In this document: positions 53,192 through 62,598 of the stretch, piece by piece
Layout of the letters: every line of letters begins with the position of its first letter
How positions within the stretch are numbered: the first letter of the stretch is position 1
Notes under the pieces: model-generated
Seen by the model: only the letters and a program-made list of their open reading frames with translations
Database searches by the model: none
What the model was told of the DNA's origin: nothing
Position numbers and translations under genes: made by a program
NCBI RefSeq assembly: GCF_001467585.1
Contig: NZ_LNXY01000031.1
Location: forward strand, 16,669-80,668
Length of the DNA stretch: 64,000 nt
Reading direction: 5' to 3'
From: Legionella drozanskii LLAP-1
GTDB taxonomy: Bacteria > Pseudomonadota > Gammaproteobacteria > Legionellales > Legionellaceae

Positions 53192-53598
53192 GATTAAGCA
53201 GGATAACTGATTGTTTTTAAAAATAAATAGAAAAATACTTTGCTATGGAAAGAAAATAAGTTATAACAGACATACCTGTATCAAGGATAGATAGGTATAG
53301 GTTCAAGTTCAAATTCTAGCCGGGTTAAACCATTCATTTTCAGTGCCGCAACGGAGTCGCTATTACCCATCTTCAGATAGGAGGGGTATGTGCAAATGCG
53401 AGCAGATCTGCAGAAAATCTTGCGTCTGGCCTGCGATAGTATTGAGTAACTGAACCAAAAAATGGTAATGGATTCAATCCTACAATCTGTGGCTCAAGTC
53501 TGACCGTTTACAGAAATTTTATTTTATGGATCTTTGGCTATTACCCAATAAGCTGTCAGTCTAAGCTGACAAAATTATTTTTTTCATGGAGTGAAAAA
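53192..53598. other. 407-base gap with a short translated-looking frame and a hairpin
   Basis: Inside, AGGAGG is followed at 5-6 bases by GTG (53390) and then an in-frame ATG (53396), opening 18-20 codons ending at 53449 (MRADLQKILRLACDSIE). Later TGTCAG (53554-53559) and CTGACA (53566-53571) form a hairpin followed by AAAATTATTTTTTT, a possible terminator just before the next gene. It could be a leader peptide region, a small gene or the remains of a larger one. No recognised RNA is seen. Confidence 0.3.
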
Positions 53599-53868
53599 AT
53601 GAACAGTAAAGTATTTTCACAACGATTCAATCGTGAGTTGTCATTGTTAGGGTTCCCAGAAGAATTGTCTGATAAGATTAAGGCAGTTTCCAAAGTATTT
53701 GGCGTTACTCGTCATTTAGCAAACGCTATGATCTTTGGCCATATGCTGCCCTCTCCAGAACAACTAGACAAGATAGCAAAAGTGTTGGAAGTCTGTCCCC
53801 AATGGCTGAGTGGCGCGACAGATAGGAAAAAAGCTTACCCCGGCCAAGAAACCGCTGATAGCGTATAA
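53599..53868 (+). CDS. Small helix-turn-helix protein
   Basis: The protein has 89 residues. The middle part, LSDKIKAVSKVFGVTRHLANAMIFGHMLPSPEQLDKIAKVLEVCPQWL in outline, has the spacing of an XRE-like helix-turn-helix with an extended last helix, as in small Cro-like or bacteriophage-type regulators. TGGAGTG lies about 8 bases before the ATG. There is no neighbour on the same strand close by except the RMD1 gene 99 bases on. The target is unknown. Confidence 0.68.
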   Translation: MNSKVFSQRFNRELSLLGFPEELSDKIKAVSKVFGVTRHLANAMIFGHMLPSPEQLDKIAKVLEVCPQWLSGATDRKKAYPGQETADSV

Positions 53869-53967
53869 GTTGACTGCTAATTAGGATATACTTACACTAA
53901 TTGAGCCACTCGCAATACAATAAAGAAAGTATTGCGAGTCTAATATTGTGCAAGGATTATTTTTACC

Positions 53968-54777
53968 ATGGAATGCTTAAGTTATTGCATTGCCAACGCG
54001 ATTGATTTGTCACGCCTAGATACCTACTTCAAAACCAGCTTACCTGGTTATAGTTCTATCCGATCTCGAGACGTCTTAAAATTAAACCGCTCTGATAAAA
54101 ATAACACCTTAATTTTTGTTTTCAAAAATGGCACGGTGGTTTCCTGGGGTGTTAAACGTTATCAAGTTAAACACTATCTTGATATCATTAAACAATTTGC
54201 GGATAAACCCATCTCCTTTTTAGTACGTGATGAATTCAGTTATAAGCTTGGAGATAAAACCGCCATAGAGCCTCATGGTTTCTTTGATGTAGACTGTTTA
54301 GTTATGGACGATGAGGATAGTGAGGACTTGAAGCTGAGTTTTTCTTACGGATTTTCGCAATCTGTAAAGTTACAGTACTTTGAAACTATTATTGATGCCC
54401 TCATCGATAAATATAACCCAATGATTCAAAGCCTTTCTCATAAAGGCCATATGCCTATTAGTCGTAATCAAATTCGTCAAGTTATCGGTGAAATTCTTGG
54501 TTCTAAAAGCGAAATGAACTTGATTTCTAATTTTCTTTATCATCCAAAATATTTTTGGCAACACCCTAGCTTGGAAGAATACTACACGATGCTTGAGCGT
54601 TATTTACACATTCAACGACGGGTAAATGCCATTAATCATCGCTTAGATACTCTCAATGAAATCTTCGATATGTTTAATGGTTACCTTGAAACTCGTCATT
54701 CTCATAGCTTGGAAATCATTATCATTGCGTTGATTACAGTCGAAATTGTTTTTGACGTTCTTAACTTTATTTTTTAG
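53968..54777 (+). CDS. RMD1/DUF155-family protein
   Basis: The protein has 269 residues. The family pattern is NNTLIFVFKNGTVVSWGV near residues 45-62, then FSYGFSQSVKLQYFE near 115-130, with the C-terminal helices HIQRRVNAINHRLDTLNEIFDMF. It ends in one hydrophobic segment (about 247-267), so it is a tail-anchored membrane protein. Eukaryotic members (RMD1/RMND1) are mitochondrial membrane proteins. The bacterial function is unknown. It ends 9 bases before the purine permease gene. Confidence 0.83.
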   Translation: MECLSYCIANAIDLSRLDTYFKTSLPGYSSIRSRDVLKLNRSDKNNTLIFVFKNGTVVSWGVKRYQVKHYLDIIKQFADKPISFLVRDEFSYKLGDKTAIEPHGFFDVDCLVMDDEDSEDLKLSFSYGFSQSVKLQYFETIIDALIDKYNPMIQSLSHKGHMPISRNQIRQVIGEILGSKSEMNLISNFLYHPKYFWQHPSLEEYYTMLERYLHIQRRVNAINHRLDTLNEIFDMFNGYLETRHSHSLEIIIIALITVEIVFDVLNFIF

Positions 54778-54786
54778 CCCTATAAC

Positions 54787-56067
54787 ATGAATAACCTCAA
54801 ATCTTGGTTGTCTAATCATTCTTCTTTTAAAACGGAAGTTTTAGCAGGGATTACGTCTTTTCTAACGATGGCCTACATCGCGTTTGTCAATCCAAGCATT
54901 TTACATGAAGCAGGGATGGATCAAGGGGCAGTTTTTACGGCAACTTGTTTAGTCACTGCGTTTGGCTGTGCTTTAACAGGATTTTTAGCTAATACGCCTA
55001 TTGGGATAGCGCCTGGAATGGCTCTCAATATTTATTTTGCGTATTCTGTCGTTCTTACCATGGGCATTGATTGGCAACATGCTCTCGCGATGGTATTTAT
55101 TTCAGGCTTATTATTTTTTCTTATTAGCCTTACAAGATTGCGACGCTTATTGATCGAAGCGATTCCTCATAATTTGCAAATCGCTATCTTAATTGGAATC
55201 AGCTTACTTATTGCAATGATTGCTTTGCAATCTAATCAATTGATTGTCAGTGATAATCACACCATGATCCGCTTAGGCGATCTTAGTCGACCGCAGAGTG
55301 GCTTGTTTTTTTTGGGGTTCCTAATGATCTTAGTACTTGATTATTACCTTGTTCCTGCTGCGATTATTTTAGGGATCCTGAGCGTCAGTGTATTAAGTTT
55401 ATTATTAGGTTTGACAACTTGGCAGGGTTTGGTGGCCTTACCACCCTCCATGGCACCGAGCTTTTTAAAGCTCGACTTTTCTGGTCTTGCTAGTATTCCC
55501 TCACTTAAAGCAATTTTTACCTTCTTCTTAATTGCTGTTTTTGATGCGACAGGGACGCTTGTTGGGCTTCTTAATCAATCTGTCTTTAGAGATAACCCCC
55601 ATTATCAACAACGTCTAAGTAGAAGTTTAACCGCTGATGCAGCCGCATCTACCTTAGCCGGTCTTTTGGGCTCAGCAAGTACTTCTCCTTACATTGAATC
55701 AGCCGCAGGAATTCAAGCAGGAGGGCGTACTGGCTTAACCGCTTACGTCATTGCAATAGGCTTTGTGTTGATGTTATTTCTCTTTCCTCTTGCGCAAATG
55801 ATTCCCAGTTATGCAGTTGGTCCCGCTTTGCTCTATGTCGCTTGTTGCATGATGAAACATTTAGGGGAGTTAAAATTAGAAGACATCAGCGAGACGGCAC
55901 CTTGCATGGTCACTATTATGTTAATTCCTTTTACCTCATCCATTGCTGATGGAATTGGGGCTGGAATTCTACTTTACAGTTTACTCAAATTATTCACGCG
56001 TCAAACCATTAATCCGCTATTAATGACCTTAAGTTTCATCTTTGTTGTATTTTTCCTTATTCGCTAG
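54787..56067 (+). CDS. NCS2-family purine permease (AzgA/PbuG type)
   Basis: This inner-membrane importer is for adenine, guanine or hypoxanthine, driven by protons. It has 426 residues with about 12 to 14 hydrophobic segments. Signature segments are EVLAGITSFLTMAYIAFVNP near the N-terminus, IGIAPGMALNIYFAYSV, and LGSASTSPYIESAAGIQAGGRTGL near residue 290. The size and these motifs fit the AzgA-like group, not the uracil/xanthine group. It probably shares a transcript with the RMD1 gene. Confidence 0.92.
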   Translation: MNNLKSWLSNHSSFKTEVLAGITSFLTMAYIAFVNPSILHEAGMDQGAVFTATCLVTAFGCALTGFLANTPIGIAPGMALNIYFAYSVVLTMGIDWQHALAMVFISGLLFFLISLTRLRRLLIEAIPHNLQIAILIGISLLIAMIALQSNQLIVSDNHTMIRLGDLSRPQSGLFFLGFLMILVLDYYLVPAAIILGILSVSVLSLLLGLTTWQGLVALPPSMAPSFLKLDFSGLASIPSLKAIFTFFLIAVFDATGTLVGLLNQSVFRDNPHYQQRLSRSLTADAAASTLAGLLGSASTSPYIESAAGIQAGGRTGLTAYVIAIGFVLMLFLFPLAQMIPSYAVGPALLYVACCMMKHLGELKLEDISETAPCMVTIMLIPFTSSIADGIGAGILLYSLLKLFTRQTINPLLMTLSFIFVVFFLIR

Positions 56068-56172
56068 ATTGTGTTTTTTTTGTACTTTATGCCCTTATTG
56101 GTTGCTTCTTGTTTAATAAAATGGTTTACTATAAGCTAAAATAGAGATAATTCGTTTTTTCTTGGCTAAAAT

Positions 56173-58467
56173 ATGTGCCCTCCAAACCCAGAAATTGCTA
56201 GCTTTTTTTTCCTTGGTACAGGTCAACATAGAGTGACCAATAAGAATGTTATAAAAACCTTTTATGAGGCAACTGAGGACTATTATGCAAACACTGATTC
56301 CGACGAACTCAGTAAAACTCATGTTTGCCTTTTCGATGGAGTAGGCTCTAATCCAAATGGGATGAGCTCTGATCTTAAATATTCGCAGCAGGATAGAGAA
56401 GAGCATCCTATCCCAGGAAGCTATATTTTCAATCCTGAAAACAACAAAAAAATACCAATAGAAACAACGATATTACCCCAAAACATTAAAGAATTAATGA
56501 GGCGTCTTAATGGCACGGTGGCTGGCGAAGGGATAGATGAAATACTATTTGAAGCCATTTTGCGTTTGGAACAGTTAAGAAAAGAGAATAAATTCCCCAA
56601 GGAAATCAATCTTCATGGCTTTAGTCGCGGGGCAGACACCTGTGTCAGACTCGCAAATCTTTTAGATGCCCTTTATCCCCAAGCTCCCGAGCTCAAAGTT
56701 AATCTTTTCCTCATCGACCATGTGTCCGGTCCAAGACATAGTGAAGATCCTCAAGCTTATACAATCCCCGCTAATGTTCAACATTTTGAATCAGTGACTA
56801 TGCTGCATGAATACAGGCCCTATTTTAATCCCCAGGATAAATCCAGATATGTTTTTGCCAGTCCAGGTACCACTCAAACAACCTTTAAGGTTTACCCAGG
56901 TGGACATGGTAAGGGAATGAACCTCGGTATTAATGACGCATCCAATCAAGTAGCCCAACTTCTGCATGATGATCTGTTCCGTTTTGCTAAAAAGACTGGC
57001 AGTCTTCCTGACGATGAACAAGATCCTCCAGACATCAATAAAGAAGTTCAATTTCATGTGTATGAAACTAAGCCAACTCACGCCCTTGAGGACGCAGAGC
57101 GCTTTACACTTTATAATGAAATCCTAGAAAATTGGCCGCATTATTCAGCAGGAGTTCGCCTTAATAACCGTGACATCTTGCAGCAGTACGAACTTAATCC
57201 TCAGCATCATTTATTTGTTAACCAAGAACATGCTGAGTTATTCGAAGCTCTGTATCCTAGAACTTATAATTGGTTTTACAAAAATTCTGGAAACTCCCCC
57301 GGGCTGCATAAAAAAGAAATCGAAGAGCTTGAAAAAGAACTAGCTCAACTAAAAGAGTTGGAAAATACCTCTAAAACAGGTGCTCTTTTTTATAAGCGAT
57401 TTTGTGGATATTACAAAATAAAAGATAATTCTTTCGGTCCCTCTCGCTTCTCGCCTGCTTATGACGATCATAGATCGGGAACACCGTTAGTTACAGACGA
57501 ATTATCTTATTTAAAGCATGCAATAACTTCTATTATTAACTATGAAACCCATCATCGAAAATACCATTCGTTTGAGAACAATGTAACCTTAAAACTATTA
57601 AATAATTCTCTTAAAAAGGCAGAATTTCTTCCTCGAGATCAAGCCTGCAATATCATAAAAAACTCGATAAATAGTTCACTTAACTACTTAAAAAGCGAGG
57701 ATCATAAAAAATATTTATATCAGCAACTTTTTAAATTAAAATTAGAGATTGGTCCTAGAAAATTTGAATTCGATAATCTTATTAAAAGATATTCTGAGCA
57801 TATTAGTAATCAGCAAAAAATACATCTTGATAAAGCGAGTCAAGATCTAGCGCTGATAGAAAAAACGGAGTTACCTTATTTACAAAAATTTGCAGAGTCA
57901 AAAATAATAATAATCAATGCTATTCTCCATTTACAAAAACAAAATGAGAAAGAAGATGAAGAACCTTCTCCACAGGTGAAAGAATTAATTAGCGAGCTCA
58001 ATCAACTAACCACTTCAAGTTTTGCTGCGCCCAGCCTAGCTTCTGAGACTGCCAATTTGTTTGTAGCGTACAGCAAACGTAATCTGTTTTGGGAGATGGC
58101 TTACCAGATTTTATCGAAGATTATTCCAATCGAATCACCTTTTGTGTCACGAAAAAAATCTCTCATTTCAAAAGAAATTTCAGATCGCTTGGAAAATTTA
58201 GATTCGCAAGGTGAAGGTAATAATTTAAATAAAATATACGAAATTTTAGCGCTTGGCGAAAGACTATTGCATAAGCATCAACAAAATTACTTTAATAAAA
58301 ATCATTATTTGAACAAAGGAGATTTTGATAAGATACTTATGGTTGCTAAAAAAAGAGTGATTGAACAAATGACTGGCTTTGGCCTTGCAAACAATACTGA
58401 TATTATTGAGTCTGGCGCGGATTTTGATGAGAATGATAACAAGCCTAATCCTCTTAGCTTTTCATGA
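56173..58467 (+). CDS. Large lipase-like hydrolase, candidate Dot/Icm effector
   Basis: The protein has 764 residues. The N-terminal 300 residues look like an alpha/beta hydrolase of the DUF2235/Tle1 kind: VCLFDGVGSNPNG near the start, nucleophile motif GFSRG with Ser151, Asp182 in LIDHVSG, and His245 in VYPGGHGKGMN, a plausible triad. The remaining 450 residues are helical and partly coiled-coil (KKEIEELEKELAQLKELEN), with no known domain. No signal peptide is seen. The end is acidic then small (DFDENDNKPNPLSFS), compatible with a Dot/Icm signal. The catalytic class (phospholipase or other esterase) is inferred from the motif order only. It is a single gene. Confidence 0.72.
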   Translation: MCPPNPEIASFFFLGTGQHRVTNKNVIKTFYEATEDYYANTDSDELSKTHVCLFDGVGSNPNGMSSDLKYSQQDREEHPIPGSYIFNPENNKKIPIETTILPQNIKELMRRLNGTVAGEGIDEILFEAILRLEQLRKENKFPKEINLHGFSRGADTCVRLANLLDALYPQAPELKVNLFLIDHVSGPRHSEDPQAYTIPANVQHFESVTMLHEYRPYFNPQDKSRYVFASPGTTQTTFKVYPGGHGKGMNLGINDASNQVAQLLHDDLFRFAKKTGSLPDDEQDPPDINKEVQFHVYETKPTHALEDAERFTLYNEILENWPHYSAGVRLNNRDILQQYELNPQHHLFVNQEHAELFEALYPRTYNWFYKNSGNSPGLHKKEIEELEKELAQLKELENTSKTGALFYKRFCGYYKIKDNSFGPSRFSPAYDDHRSGTPLVTDELSYLKHAITSIINYETHHRKYHSFENNVTLKLLNNSLKKAEFLPRDQACNIIKNSINSSLNYLKSEDHKKYLYQQLFKLKLEIGPRKFEFDNLIKRYSEHISNQQKIHLDKASQDLALIEKTELPYLQKFAESKIIIINAILHLQKQNEKEDEEPSPQVKELISELNQLTTSSFAAPSLASETANLFVAYSKRNLFWEMAYQILSKIIPIESPFVSRKKSLISKEISDRLENLDSQGEGNNLNKIYEILALGERLLHKHQQNYFNKNHYLNKGDFDKILMVAKKRVIEQMTGFGLANNTDIIESGADFDENDNKPNPLSFS

Positions 58468-58621
58468 CCAATTTCCACGCAACCCATTCATGATGTTCAT
58501 TACCGTAAAATAAAAAACTATTTATAATTTTTTCCTGAAAATCATACTTTAGGACAAACGAATTTATTCTGCTAATTATTACTATAATAATGAAAGTATG
58601 TAAGGAATTTTGGAGTACATT

Positions 58622-58804
58622 ATGAATGGTAAAGATAATCAGAATGATAGCGTTAGTATTATCGCAATTATTGTTATTGTTATTTTAGCTGCTATTGGCC
58701 TCTACTTTTTTTTCTCTTCTCATCGTCCCCCTACGGCTTTGACAACAGATAATAGTTTACCCCTAGAAGCTCCTGCTCCAGTATCTGGAAATACAGGCAA
58801 CTAG
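58622..58804 (+). CDS. Small single-helix membrane protein
   Basis: The protein has 60 residues from the ATG at 58622, with GGAG 7 bases upstream; a TTG 12 bases earlier would put that site inside the gene. It has a hydrophilic start (MNGKDNQND), one transmembrane helix (about 11-32), and a Pro/Thr/Ala-rich tail (PLEAPAPVSG) outside. No family is recognised. Confidence 0.6.
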   Translation: MNGKDNQNDSVSIIAIIVIVILAAIGLYFFFSSHRPPTALTTDNSLPLEAPAPVSGNTGN

Positions 58805-58913
58805 TATTAAGAGCAAAAAAATCTAAAAAAAGAGGCTAACAAAACTTTTCTAGACACTAACTGCATAAAATGTGAGATACTAATTTTTATTTTAAATAAT
58901 TTTAAACAAGATT

Positions 58914-59789
58914 ATGCTCATTTTTAATAGCCAACTAAATCAAACCCAGTTACGTGAAGTGCAGGAACTAACTGCTTCATGCCGAGAAACTGATGGCAGT
59001 TCTCCTCCTTTATATCCTCATATTCTTGAACAAAAAAGAGCCAATGATTCTAATCTACTTTTTTTTGAAGAGGACAAGCTTTTAGGCTTTTTAAGTGTTT
59101 ACTTCTTCTATGCAAACGCTTGTGAGGTAACTGTTATCATAGCGCCTTCTCATCGTCGGCAGGGCATAGCCAAACGCTTACTTCAAACAGTCATGCCTTT
59201 ATTGTTAGCCAAACAAATGGATACGCTGCTTTTTGCTACGCCCACAGCGGTTAATGAGCGCTGGCTTTCGCAGCTTGGATTTAGCTACCATAACAGCGAA
59301 TATCAAATGCAGCGCCATAGCTACGAACCCATTTTAATAACAAAACAAAGACTGCAAATTCGCAAAGCTAGCGAAAAAGATATTTTCGATCTCTGCACCA
59401 TCGATGAACTTTGTTTCCCTGAAGAACAAGACGATATGCTCACACGATTTAACAGTTTACTCGAGGAAAACAATTACACCATTCTGCTCGCTTTCTATCA
59501 AGGAAGAGCCATTGGAAAAGCACATATTCGTTGGCAAACTGACAGTGCTATTCTATCGGATATTGCTATTCTCCCGCATAGTCAAGGTCAAGGTTTGGGG
59601 AGTGAGTTATTATCTTTTTGTATCAATCATGCCTTATCATTAGGCACGACTAAATTGATATTAGATGTGGAAACTTCTAACCACAATGCCCTTAACCTTT
59701 ACATGCGCCATGATTTTAAAACAATCAATGCAACCGACTACTGGGCTATTTCTACCGATAAGTTACATGCTCTTTTGGAAGCACAATAA
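58914..59789 (+). CDS. Protein with two GNAT acetyltransferase domains
   Basis: The protein has 291 residues. The first GNAT-like domain (about 1-140) has the acetyl-CoA motif VIIAPSHRRQGIAKRLL, and the second (about 150-285) has SDIAILPHSQGQGLGSELL. Both have the QGxGxG/A-type loop (RRQGIA and QGQGLG), so both may bind acetyl-CoA. Its layout recalls double-GNAT enzymes such as MshD, but I cannot assign a substrate. It is a single gene. Confidence 0.85.
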   Translation: MLIFNSQLNQTQLREVQELTASCRETDGSSPPLYPHILEQKRANDSNLLFFEEDKLLGFLSVYFFYANACEVTVIIAPSHRRQGIAKRLLQTVMPLLLAKQMDTLLFATPTAVNERWLSQLGFSYHNSEYQMQRHSYEPILITKQRLQIRKASEKDIFDLCTIDELCFPEEQDDMLTRFNSLLEENNYTILLAFYQGRAIGKAHIRWQTDSAILSDIAILPHSQGQGLGSELLSFCINHALSLGTTKLILDVETSNHNALNLYMRHDFKTINATDYWAISTDKLHALLEAQ

Positions 59790-60003
59790 TTTAAAGTCGA
59801 ATTTGATCGTCAATTCAATGAGTTAGAATGTAACTCTTGGATGTTGTACAATCTATTCTATCTACCCGGTAATCAGGTTATCATTAGCGGTTTGGTTAAG
59901 AGCGTTGCCAATTCATTCTGGTGAATTGTTATTATCTTTGCCTGCATTTAAACAAGATAACACGCTAATTTCAAACAAAATACCTCAATACAGTGAATTC
60001 GGC

Positions 60004-60033
60004 TTGACAGCTTTTCTACTGCACATTTAGTAT
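60004..60033 (+). promoter_or_regulatory. Predicted promoter of the ketosynthase gene
   Basis: TTGACA (60004-60009) and TAGTAT (60028-60033) are separated by 18 bases and lie about 40 bases before the ATG at 60074, which has GGGGATAAGGA upstream. The preceding gap from 59790 shows no gene. Confidence 0.6.
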
Positions 60034-60073
60034 TGCGTTTTACTGCGGAAGGAAAGCGCTACGGGGATAAGGA

Positions 60074-61297
60074 ATGAAGAAACGGGTTGTAATAACTGGG
60101 ATGGAGATAGTCTCTTCCATCGGCAATGGGCTTGAGACTTTCTGGCAGGCCGCGATAAAAGGGCAGTGCGGTATTAAACGGGTTGAAAGCTATGACCCAA
60201 CACCCTATCCTACTCAAATTGGTGGCGAAATTACTAATTTATCGCTCGCCCACCTACCTGAGTTTGATAAAAGCAAACGCTACCCCCGTGTTGCGCAGTA
60301 TGCACTTTTCTGCGCCCACCATGCGATTGAACGCTCAGGTTTGACTGCTGAAGAATTAGCAAAAACCGGAACCTATATCGGCACAAGCCTAGGCGGCACG
60401 CCTGAACTTGAATCTGCCTATGAATCCTTTTTTAAAGAAAGTTGGAAAAAAATTCCTGCCTTAAGTGTGATTCGTGGGATGCCTAATTCGGTCGCCAATC
60501 ATATTGCAATCGCTTTTGGTTTAGGTGGACCCAATTCAACCACTTCAAATGCCTGCGTATCCTCTGCTGAGGCCATTGGGAATGCCTATCAGCAGATCGC
60601 TTACGGCAAACTCACCACCGCTTTATGCGGTGGCACAGAATCACTGCTATGGGAAACTCTCATGGCCGCTTGGTGTAAGCTTCGCGTAATGTCGACTCAA
60701 AATGAAAACCCGACTTTGTCATGTCGACCTTTTGATAAAAATCGAGACGGTATGGTCATGGCTGATGGAGCTGGCATTCTAATTCTTGAGGAATTACAAC
60801 AAGCTAAAGCAAGAGGGGCTAAGATTTATGCCGAAATCATTGGATTCGGTGCTAGCTGTGATTCATACCATGTAACCGCACCTACTGTACAAGGCCAAGT
60901 ACGCGCTATTCATTCCGCTTTAGATGATGCTAAGCTCGCTGTCAGTGATGTTCAATATATCAACGCTCATGGTACAGGCACCCAGTTAAATGATGTCACT
61001 GAAACGGAAACAATAAAAGCAATTTTCGGCCAACGTGCTTATGAGATCCCAATTACCGCGCAAAAGGCAATGACTGGTCATGCTATTGGTGCAGCAGGAG
61101 CCATGGAAATTATTGCAACCACATTATGCTTGCAACATGATATTTTACTCCCGACAATTAACCTGCATGACCCTGATCCAGCTTGCGACTTAGATTACGT
61201 GGCAAATTACGCTCGACCCAAGCAAATCGATATCGCTTTATCTAATCATTTTGCCTTTGGTGGTGCAAATGCCGCTATATTGTTACGTCGGCTTTGA
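60074..61297 (+). CDS. FabF-like beta-ketoacyl-ACP synthase
   Basis: This enzyme condenses malonyl-ACP with an acyl-ACP in fatty acid or related synthesis. It has 407 residues with the Cys-His-His triad: C161 in TSNACVSSAEA, H299 in NAHGTGTQLND and H336 in AMTGHAIGAAG, plus the supporting Lys331. The ending SNHFAFGGANAAILL is typical. It stands apart from any fab cluster (fabG, acpP, fabD are absent here), so it may serve a special acyl chain, for example for lipid A; lpxD is the next gene. The exact role is open. Confidence 0.9.
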   Translation: MKKRVVITGMEIVSSIGNGLETFWQAAIKGQCGIKRVESYDPTPYPTQIGGEITNLSLAHLPEFDKSKRYPRVAQYALFCAHHAIERSGLTAEELAKTGTYIGTSLGGTPELESAYESFFKESWKKIPALSVIRGMPNSVANHIAIAFGLGGPNSTTSNACVSSAEAIGNAYQQIAYGKLTTALCGGTESLLWETLMAAWCKLRVMSTQNENPTLSCRPFDKNRDGMVMADGAGILILEELQQAKARGAKIYAEIIGFGASCDSYHVTAPTVQGQVRAIHSALDDAKLAVSDVQYINAHGTGTQLNDVTETETIKAIFGQRAYEIPITAQKAMTGHAIGAAGAMEIIATTLCLQHDILLPTINLHDPDPACDLDYVANYARPKQIDIALSNHFAFGGANAAILLRRL

Positions 61298-61304
61298 TTT
61301 CCGA

Positions 61305-61331
61305 TGTAGGTTGGACGTTGGCCAACCTACA
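61305..61331. terminator. 10-bp-arm inverted repeat after the ketosynthase gene
   Basis: TGTAGGTTGG (61305-61314) and CCAACCTACA (61322-61331) form a perfect stem with a 7-base loop, followed by TTTTACCCC. It lies just after the stop and is likely a terminator. The same core (GTAGGTTGG) is often part of dispersed intergenic repeats. Confidence 0.6.
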
Positions 61332-61482
61332 TTTTACCCCTCTCATTCGTCGCTCACAGCTATTTAATTCCTATATAAATCAAAGGGTTAAGTGGTTGAC
61401 TCTATGGAAATTCAAGAAAAATCTAAGTTTTATCATTCCATTCAAAATAATGTAAAATTTCTGCATAATCTTCTAAACATAG

Positions 61483-61512
61483 TTCGCAACTGAAGCTACA
61501 TCGCGCTATAAT
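61483..61512 (+). promoter_or_regulatory. Predicted promoter of lpxD
   Basis: TTCGCA (61483-61488) and a perfect TATAAT (61507-61512) are separated by 18 bases, with the ATG of lpxD 34 bases further on and AAGGT as ribosome-binding site. Confidence 0.55.
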
Positions 61513-61545
61513 CGCCCTATTTTGCATGATTTTATAAGGTCAATA

Positions 61546-62598
61546 ATGAATGCTTCGTTGTATGAGATAGCCAATTTAGTGCAAGGGCTGGTTGTTGGTA
61601 ACGAGAAGATTATAGTTTCGTCACTATCACCTATTGATAACATAGTGGCTGGAGCTCTTGTTTTTGCCGACGGACCAGAAAATCTGCGGTTAGCAGAACA
61701 TTCTCAAGCTGCAGCGATTTTAGTGTGCAGCAGCGCAAAAAGTGAAATTAAACCGGTTATCCAGGTTTCCAATCCATTTAAGTCATTTATTCAACTCCTT
61801 AGTTATTTTTATCCGAGTAGAAAACCTACTCCTGGCATTCATCCCACAGCGTCTGTTGCTGACGATGTAACCTTCGGTAAAAATGTTTTCGTCGGCCCTT
61901 ACACTATTATCGAACCTGGTGTAAGCATTGGAGACAACTGTATTATCAAAGGTCATGCAAGTATTGGTGCAGATGTTTCTATCGGCTCAGATACTGTTTT
62001 ACATCCTCATGTGACAATTTATGACCGCTGCCAAATTGGGAAACGAGTTTGCATTCACGCTTCCTCAGTGATTGGCTCAGATGGTTTTGGTTATACTTTT
62101 ATTGATGGTCAACACATGAAAGTTCCCCACGTAGGACATGTGGTAATCGAGGATGATGTAGAAATTGGTGCTAATACAACGATTGATAGAGCAACCTTAG
62201 GCGCAACAATTATTGGCGCCGGGACCAAGATCGACAATTTAGTGCAAATTGCTCATTCAGTGAAATTAGGTAAACATAATATTCTCTGCGCTTTTACAGG
62301 TGTAGCAGGGAGCACCACGAGTGGTGATAATGTGATTTTTGCCGCGAATGTGGGCGTGAGTGATCACGTACGAATTGACGATGGCGTTATTTTAGGCGCA
62401 CGCGCTGGAGTGCCCCCAAAAAAGCATCTTAAACAAGGCAATATCTATTTAGGCAGTCCAGCTCGTCCTAAAGATAAAGCAATTGAACACGAATTGTCCG
62501 TCACGCGAATACCTATTATGCGTAAAAATTTAAAAGCATTAAGTGAAAAAGTAGATGACTTGAATCGACGGCTAGCGCAATACGAGGCCCAAAAATAA
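61546..62598 (+). CDS. lpxD: UDP-3-O-acylglucosamine N-acyltransferase
   Basis: LpxD adds the second acyl chain to UDP-glucosamine in lipid A synthesis. It has 350 residues from the ATG at 61546 ([14 protein letters not shown]); an earlier start in the same frame lacks a good site. The N-terminal uridine-binding domain is followed by a left-handed beta helix made of hexapeptide repeats ([42 protein letters not shown]), with the catalytic histidine in [13 protein letters not shown]. The C-terminus is a helical extension. It lies outside the usual lpxD-fabZ-lpxA cluster. Its stop overlaps the polA start. Confidence 0.95.
   Translation: MNASLYEIANLVQGLVVGNEKIIVSSLSPIDNIVAGALVFADGPENLRLAEHSQAAAILVCSSAKSEIKPVIQVSNPFKSFIQLLSYFYPSRKPTPGIHPTASVADDVTFGKNVFVGPYTIIEPGVSIGDNCIIKGHASIGADVSIGSDTVLHPHVTIYDRCQIGKRVCIHASSVIGSDGFGYTFIDGQHMKVPHVGHVVIEDDVEIGANTTIDRATLGATIIGAGTKIDNLVQIAHSVKLGKHNILCAFTGVAGSTTSGDNVIFAANVGVSDHVRIDDGVILGARAGVPPKKHLKQGNIYLGSPARPKDKAIEHELSVTRIPIMRKNLKALSEKVDDLNRRLAQYEAQK

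Noticed and set aside
53290-53335. A tRNA-like T-arm (GGTTCAAGTTCAAATTC) in the gap before the small HTH gene
   Set aside because: No acceptor stem, anticodon arm or D-arm of suitable spacing can be built around it.
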